From an uncultured Rhodospirillaceae bacterium (GTDB lineage: Bacteria; Pseudomonadota; Alphaproteobacteria; CAAGCB01; CAG-977): DNA of 64,000 bases. The position numbers and the translations under genes were made by a program. The notes beneath the pieces are model-generated. The model had not been told where the DNA came from and made no database searches. It worked only from the letters and a program-made list of their open reading frames with translations. The stretch covers positions 1 through 64,000 of the forward strand of contig URSF01000007.1 of assembly GCA_900550445.1 (NCBI GenBank), read 5' to 3'. Shown here in pieces: positions 59,753 to 64,000 of the stretch; position 1 is the stretch's first letter, and each line of letters begins with the position of its first letter.

Positions 59753-61531
59753 ATGGCTAAAAAAGTTGTAAATTTTATGTGTACGGCTTTTCGCGACGGA
59801 TTTCAGTCCGTCTTCGGAATGCGTGTTCTTCCCAAAGATTATTTTCCGGCAATTGAAATGGCGCGCGACGCAGGTATCCGGTATTTTGAAGCCGGGGGCG
59901 GCGCGGCTTTCCAGTCAGCCTTTTTTTACTGTAACGAAAACGCTTTCGACGTGATGGATAAATTCCGCGAAGTGGCCGGCCCGGACGCCAATCTGCAGAC
60001 GCTGGCCCGCGGCATTAACGTGGTCGGGCTGGATTCCATGTCCACGGATCTGATCAAACTGCATGCTAAATTGTTTAAAAAGCACGGCATGACGACGATT
60101 CGCAACTTTGACGCGCTGAACGATCCGAACAATCTGATTGTTTCCGGCCAGGCGATTAAGGACGCCGGATTGCAGCATCAGATGACGATTACGATTATGT
60201 CTTTGCCTCCCGGCTGCGAAGGCGCTCATGATCCTGATTTTTATGAACAGCGTCTGCGCGCGGTCTTGGACGCGGGCGTCCCGTTTGATTCTTTGTGCCT
60301 GAAGGACGCTTCGGGAACCTGCACGCCGGCGATTGTGCATGAAACGATTAAACGCATGCGCAAACTGACGGATAAACCGATTTCTTTCCATACGCATGAA
60401 ACGGCGGGAACGTCCGTTCTGTGCTGCATGTCGGCGATCGAAGCCGGCGCGGACACGGTCGATTTGTCTTTGGCGCCCGTTTCCGGCGGCACTTGTTCGC
60501 CCGACGTTTTAACGATGTGGCACGCTTTGCGCGGAACGGATTACGTTTTGGACGTTGATCCGCAGAAGATTCTGGAAACCGAAGAATTTTTGAAAAACGC
60601 TTTAAGCGATTATCTGCTGCCGCCCGAAGCAACAAAAGTGGAACCGCGCGTTCCCTGGTCTCCGCTGCCCGGCGGCGCTTTGACGGCAAATACGCAGATG
60701 TTGCGCGACAACGGCATTATGGACAAGTTCCCCGAAATCGTCAAAGCGATGGAGGAAGTTGTGCGCAAGGGCGGTTACGGCACGTCCGTTACGCCGGTAT
60801 CTCAGTTCTATTTCCAGCAGGCGTTTAACAACGTCATGCAGGGGCCCTGGAAAAAAATCGCGGAAGGATACGGCAAAATGGTTTTGGGGTATTTCGGCCG
60901 CACGCCGCATGAACCTGATCCCGAAGTCGTTAAAATCGCTTCCGAACAGCTGGGGCTGGAACCGACAAAAGAATCGCCTTTGGCAATTAACGACCGCAAT
61001 CCGAAAAAACAGATTGCGTGGTTCCGCGATATGTTAAAAGAAAACAATCTGCCCGAAACCGATGAAAATATCTTTATTGCCGCGGCATGCGGAGATAAAG
61101 GCATCGCTTTCCTGAAAGGCGAAGGCAAAATCGGCGTCCGTTACAAAGAAAAACCCCGCGCGACGTCCGGTGATTTCGATGTCACCGTAGACGGCAAAAA
61201 CTACAAGGCTTCTTTGAACGGCGATACGGTCGTCGTGAACGGCAAAGCGTTTAACATTACCGTCGGCGCATCTGGGAAAACGGCGGCGAAGCCTGTTGCG
61301 GCTTCTGCCGGCGGAGCGGAAACGGAAATTACTTCGCCCGTTCCGGGAACGGTGATCAAAATGCTGGTCAATGAAGGCGATCATGTCGCAAAAGCCCAGC
61401 CGATCGCTATTCTGGAAGTCATGAAAATGGAAAACCCCGTGCCTTCGCCGGCTGACGGCGTTGTCGGAAAAATCGCGGTGCATCAGGGAGACCAGGTTGT
61501 CACCGGCCAGCTTTTGATGACACTGAAATAA
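59753..61531 (+). CDS. oadA: oxaloacetate decarboxylase alpha subunit (biotin carboxyltransferase)
   Basis: The protein has 592 residues. ATG 59753 has AAGGTG 7 bases upstream; ATG 59747 is too close to it. The carboxyltransferase domain has RDGFQSVF, LCLKDASGTC and the metal pair HTH in SFHTHETAGTS. The middle part binds the gamma subunit. The C-terminal biotin domain has the biotin Lys in EVMKMENPV. It moves the carboxyl group of oxaloacetate to biotin. The start (NFMCTAFRDGFQSVFGMRV) differs from the usual DTVLRDGHQSL type and points to a separate clade. Confidence 0.88.
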   Translation: MAKKVVNFMCTAFRDGFQSVFGMRVLPKDYFPAIEMARDAGIRYFEAGGGAAFQSAFFYCNENAFDVMDKFREVAGPDANLQTLARGINVVGLDSMSTDLIKLHAKLFKKHGMTTIRNFDALNDPNNLIVSGQAIKDAGLQHQMTITIMSLPPGCEGAHDPDFYEQRLRAVLDAGVPFDSLCLKDASGTCTPAIVHETIKRMRKLTDKPISFHTHETAGTSVLCCMSAIEAGADTVDLSLAPVSGGTCSPDVLTMWHALRGTDYVLDVDPQKILETEEFLKNALSDYLLPPEATKVEPRVPWSPLPGGALTANTQMLRDNGIMDKFPEIVKAMEEVVRKGGYGTSVTPVSQFYFQQAFNNVMQGPWKKIAEGYGKMVLGYFGRTPHEPDPEVVKIASEQLGLEPTKESPLAINDRNPKKQIAWFRDMLKENNLPETDENIFIAAACGDKGIAFLKGEGKIGVRYKEKPRATSGDFDVTVDGKNYKASLNGDTVVVNGKAFNITVGASGKTAAKPVAASAGGAETEITSPVPGTVIKMLVNEGDHVAKAQPIAILEVMKMENPVPSPADGVVGKIAVHQGDQVVTGQLLMTLK

Positions 61532-61532
61532 A

Positions 61533-61544
61533 GGGGGGGGGGGG
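61533..61544 (+). repeat. G12 homopolymer at the oadB ribosome site
   Basis: Twelve consecutive G end 4 bases before the oadB ATG (CCAG spacer). The tract acts as, or overlaps, the Shine-Dalgarno sequence. A change in its length would alter spacing to the start codon. It could also be an assembly error. Confidence 0.85.
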
Positions 61545-61548
61545 CCAG

Positions 61549-62907
61549 ATGGATTCCGATATGCAGATTTTTAAAGCGCAAAGACGCCATAAGTTCATTA
61601 TGTGGACGGTAGTCGCTTTGTGCGCTTTGTTTTCCTTGATCAACATTTTGGCGGCGGCGTCCGGCGGACGAATCGGACAGGCGTTTGCCGGATATATGAA
61701 CAATCATGAATCCTTTGCGCTGCTGATCAAATCGACGGGACTGTACGGCTTTTTCGCCGATACGGGAACGACGGTTTCCGCAACGGGCAAAGAAATGCTG
61801 GTTTCCATGGGACTGGGCCAGCTGATTATGATCGGCGTCAGCCTTGTTCTGATTTATTTGGCGATTGCCAAAGGGTTTGAACCGCTTTTGCTGATTCCGA
61901 TCGGTTTCGGCGGGCTGCTGTCGAACGCGCCCGGTGCCGGCGTTGCCGAAGTCCTGGACGGCGTGACGGGATTTTTACTGTATATTTATAATATGGGGGT
62001 TGCTCCGCCCAGTATTTTCCCGCTGATTATTTTCATGGGCGTCGGAGCAATGACCGATTTCGGTCCGATGATTGCCAATCCGAAAGTCGCTTTACTGGGC
62101 GGCGCGGCGCAGTTCGGTATTTTTGCGACGGTGCTGGGCGCTTTGGCGCTGACTGATATGGGATTGGTGGACTTTACGCTGAAACAGGCGGCTTCGATCG
62201 GTATTATCGGCGGAGCCGACGGCCCGACGGCGATCTTTTTGACCGGCCGTTTGGCGCCGGAACTGATGGGGGCGATTGTGGTCGCCGCGTATTCGTATAT
62301 GGCTTTGGTGCCGATTATTCAGCCGCCGATCATGCGCGCGCTGACAACGGTGGAAGAACGTAAAATCAAAATGAAGCAGCTGCGTGAAGTATCACGCAAA
62401 GAAAAGATTATCTTTGTCTTTTTGGTTGTTTTGCTTTGCATTGTGTTCGTGCCGTCCGCCGCGCCCTTGATGGGAATGTTGATGTTCGGCAATTTGCTCA
62501 AGGAATGTAAAGTCGTTGATCGTCTGGCCAAAACGGCGGCGAACGATTTGTGCAACATTGTGACGATTTTTATCGGTTTGACGGTGGGATCGAAATTGTC
62601 CGCGGACAAGTTCTTGGCAAAAGAAACGTTGGGCATTTTGGTTTTGGGGCTGATCGCTTTTTCAATCGCGACGGCCGCGGGCGTTTTAATGGCCAAGCTG
62701 ATGAATGTTTTCAGCAAGGAAAAAATGAATCCGTTGATCGGCGCGGCCGGTGTTTCCGCCGTTCCGATGGCGGCGCGCGTTGCTGACAGAGTCGCCAAAG
62801 AAGCTGATCCGACAAACTTTATTTTGATGCACGCAATGGGGCCGAACGTTTCCGGCGTGATCGGATCGGCTGTTGCGGCCGGTATTTTACTGGTAATGTG
62901 CAGCTGA
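61549..62907 (+). CDS. oadB: oxaloacetate decarboxylase beta subunit (Na+ pump)
   Basis: The protein has 452 residues with nine to ten membrane helices. The family motifs GFGGLLSNAPGAG, MTDFGPMIANPK, IGIIGGADGPTAIF and LIGAAGVSAVPMAARV are present. The conserved Asp of GGADGPT takes part in Na+ and carboxybiotin binding. It decarboxylates carboxybiotin and exports Na+. The stop overlaps the next start (TGATG). Confidence 0.92.
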   Translation: MDSDMQIFKAQRRHKFIMWTVVALCALFSLINILAAASGGRIGQAFAGYMNNHESFALLIKSTGLYGFFADTGTTVSATGKEMLVSMGLGQLIMIGVSLVLIYLAIAKGFEPLLLIPIGFGGLLSNAPGAGVAEVLDGVTGFLLYIYNMGVAPPSIFPLIIFMGVGAMTDFGPMIANPKVALLGGAAQFGIFATVLGALALTDMGLVDFTLKQAASIGIIGGADGPTAIFLTGRLAPELMGAIVVAAYSYMALVPIIQPPIMRALTTVEERKIKMKQLREVSRKEKIIFVFLVVLLCIVFVPSAAPLMGMLMFGNLLKECKVVDRLAKTAANDLCNIVTIFIGLTVGSKLSADKFLAKETLGILVLGLIAFSIATAAGVLMAKLMNVFSKEKMNPLIGAAGVSAVPMAARVADRVAKEADPTNFILMHAMGPNVSGVIGSAVAAGILLVMCS

Positions 62908-64000
62908 TGACGGAAGAAAACGTTTTAAACAACGACAATGCCGACGGGGCGGGGCAATCCCGCGCCGTCGGTCTGTTTCTTTTAAAGCGTTATAACGAAG
63001 CGGCCGCGGTTTATGACGATCTGCTGCGGCAGGCCCCGGATAATATTGCTTTCTGGGTCAATAAAATGATTTGCGTTTTGCAGTATTCCGAACCTGATGC
63101 CGCTTTTTTCAATGATATGCTGCAGCAGATCAGTCGTCTGCCGGCGCAGGGGTATTTATGTCTGGCCGATGTTTTGTATAATCTGGAACGCCATGAGGAA
63201 GCATTGGTTTTTGTCAATAAAGCGCTGGAATCGGAACCTGATAATGTTGACGCCTGCCTGTTGAAAGCGCGCCTGCTGGATATTTCGGGCCGCTCAGAGG
63301 AGTTATATCAATTCATTTGTTCATTTTATCCCCGTTTGAAACGCGATGAACGGGTTTTGTGTTTTGCGGCGTTTTATGCGGTATTGTTTTGGAATATGGA
63401 ACAGGCTGATTATTTTTTAAAAAAAGCGTTAAAGATAAACAAATATTCCGTTTTGCAGAATAATTTCTTTTATATCAGTCTGGCGGCGAAAAATCAGGAA
63501 GAAAAGATTGTTTCTTTCGGGGTGAAAGCTCTGGACGACAGAGAAAACAATCCCGTGGTTTGGCTGGCGTTGGGAAATGCGTATACCGTTTTGGGACAGA
63601 ATGAGGCGGCCGGCGAAGCATATGAAACGTTGTCCCGGTTAACGGAAATATCCGATGATATCAGATTAAACTGGGCGAATGTCCTGATTGAGGAACAGAA
63701 ATTTGAACAGGCTTTTGATTTGTTGAATCAGATTTCTGATTTTTCCGATACTTTGTTTTTGTTAATGCGTGACGTGCTGTTTGCAATGCGGCGGACCGGA
63801 CGGGGAAACGAGGCGCGAGAAAAGGCTGTTTTCTGGCGTTCCATGCGCCCGGAAAATCAGGACGTCAATTATTTATGTACGGCTTTTTTGGGGGAAAAAA
63901 CGAACGAGTCGGCGCCACTGTCTTTTGTCAGACTGATCAACGAGGTTTATGCCGTCGAACAGGCCGAACGGGCCGCTGATCGGAAGAAATACTTTGGCCC
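62907..64000 (+). CDS. TPR-repeat protein (3' end beyond the right edge)
   Basis: The frame is open from ATG 62907 to the edge, 364 codons. It has TPR-type helical pairs (NEAAAVYDDLLRQAPDN, ALVFVNKALESEPDNVDACLLKARLL, ALGNAYTVLGQNEAAGEAYETLSRL). No signal peptide is seen. The part near the edge (SFVRLINEVYAVEQAERAADRKKYF) is less repeat-like and may lead into an enzyme domain. It is coupled to oadB by TGATG. Confidence 0.85.
   Translation, partial: MTEENVLNNDNADGAGQSRAVGLFLLKRYNEAAAVYDDLLRQAPDNIAFWVNKMICVLQYSEPDAAFFNDMLQQISRLPAQGYLCLADVLYNLERHEEALVFVNKALESEPDNVDACLLKARLLDISGRSEELYQFICSFYPRLKRDERVLCFAAFYAVLFWNMEQADYFLKKALKINKYSVLQNNFFYISLAAKNQEEKIVSFGVKALDDRENNPVVWLALGNAYTVLGQNEAAGEAYETLSRLTEISDDIRLNWANVLIEEQKFEQAFDLLNQISDFSDTLFLLMRDVLFAMRRTGRGNEAREKAVFWRSMRPENQDVNYLCTAFLGEKTNESAPLSFVRLINEVYAVEQAERAADRKKYFG

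Overview
Organism. The window looks like the chromosome of a host-associated, fermentative alphaproteobacterium of medium GC. The evidence is an F0 ATP synthase operon (atpI-B-E-b'-b) with both b and b' subunits and no F1 genes beside it, a tgt-dciA-DsbA-like run next to it, and an SRP RNA directly upstream of dnaX-ybaB-recR. A Na+-pumping oxaloacetate decarboxylase (oadGAB), a Na+/serine symporter and an arginine decarboxylation set fit an anaerobic, probably gut, lifestyle. The species cannot be named from the sequence alone. Layout. 1-3.6 kb: an exported proline-rich protein cut by the left edge, an outer-membrane efflux factor fused to a SPOR-like domain, a GNAT acetyltransferase and a 54-residue protein. 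3.7-8.7 kb (minus strand): tgt, dciA, a DsbA-like exported thioredoxin and the F0 operon with its own promoter. 9.0-16.9 kb: a compact podovirus-type cassette, the main accessory feature. It holds a portal, a Bbp19-like protein, a scaffold-like protein, the major capsid protein, two tail proteins and an internal-virion-like protein, followed by a holin-like protein, an endolysin, a second membrane protein and nested spanins. It has one strong promoter inside an inverted repeat and several gene-to-gene terminator hairpins. No terminase, integrase, repressor or replication gene is visible. 17-25 kb: Sel1-repeat envelope proteins, a ScsB/DsbD-type thiol reductant transporter, the murL-murD2 route to D-Glu in peptidoglycan, and an AT-rich membrane protein. 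25-34 kb: recR-ybaB-dnaX, the SRP RNA, then fabD-fabG-acpP-fabF-mltG and a Sel1/SPOR protein. 34-39 kb: a CNNM/CBS protein, then a set resembling chlamydial aaxABC (amino-acid antiporter, pyruvoyl-dependent arginine decarboxylase, divergent OprB-type porin). 39-46.6 kb: a YgjV-type protein, hisF, hisH, a UbiA-family prenyltransferase, tRNA-Lys(CTT), a phosphodiesterase-like enzyme, a flavin reductase with an out-of-frame signal peptide, sstT and a MATE exporter. 46.6-51.6 kb: a chagasin-like inhibitor, kdsB, a HAD phosphatase, rimO, an Rrf2 regulator, a tiny Cys-rich exported peptide and cysK. 51.6-64 kb: two unrecognised envelope proteins, a DUF2157/DUF4401/GDYXXLXY trio, a GT-C-like membrane protein, tdk, oadG-oadA-oadB with a 12-G tract before oadB, and a TPR protein cut by the right edge. 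How the genes work together. Housekeeping modules (ATP synthase, fatty acid synthesis, recombination and replication clamp loading, peptidoglycan precursor supply) alternate with envelope and stress functions. The oxaloacetate decarboxylase would make a Na+ gradient that SstT could use. Arginine decarboxylation with agmatine exchange would consume cytoplasmic protons. The strongest candidates for something undescribed are the terminase-less podovirus cassette, the Cys-rich ORF plus terminator before cysK, the homopolymer tracts at oadB and at the flavin reductase, and the AaxABC-like set in an alphaproteobacterium.
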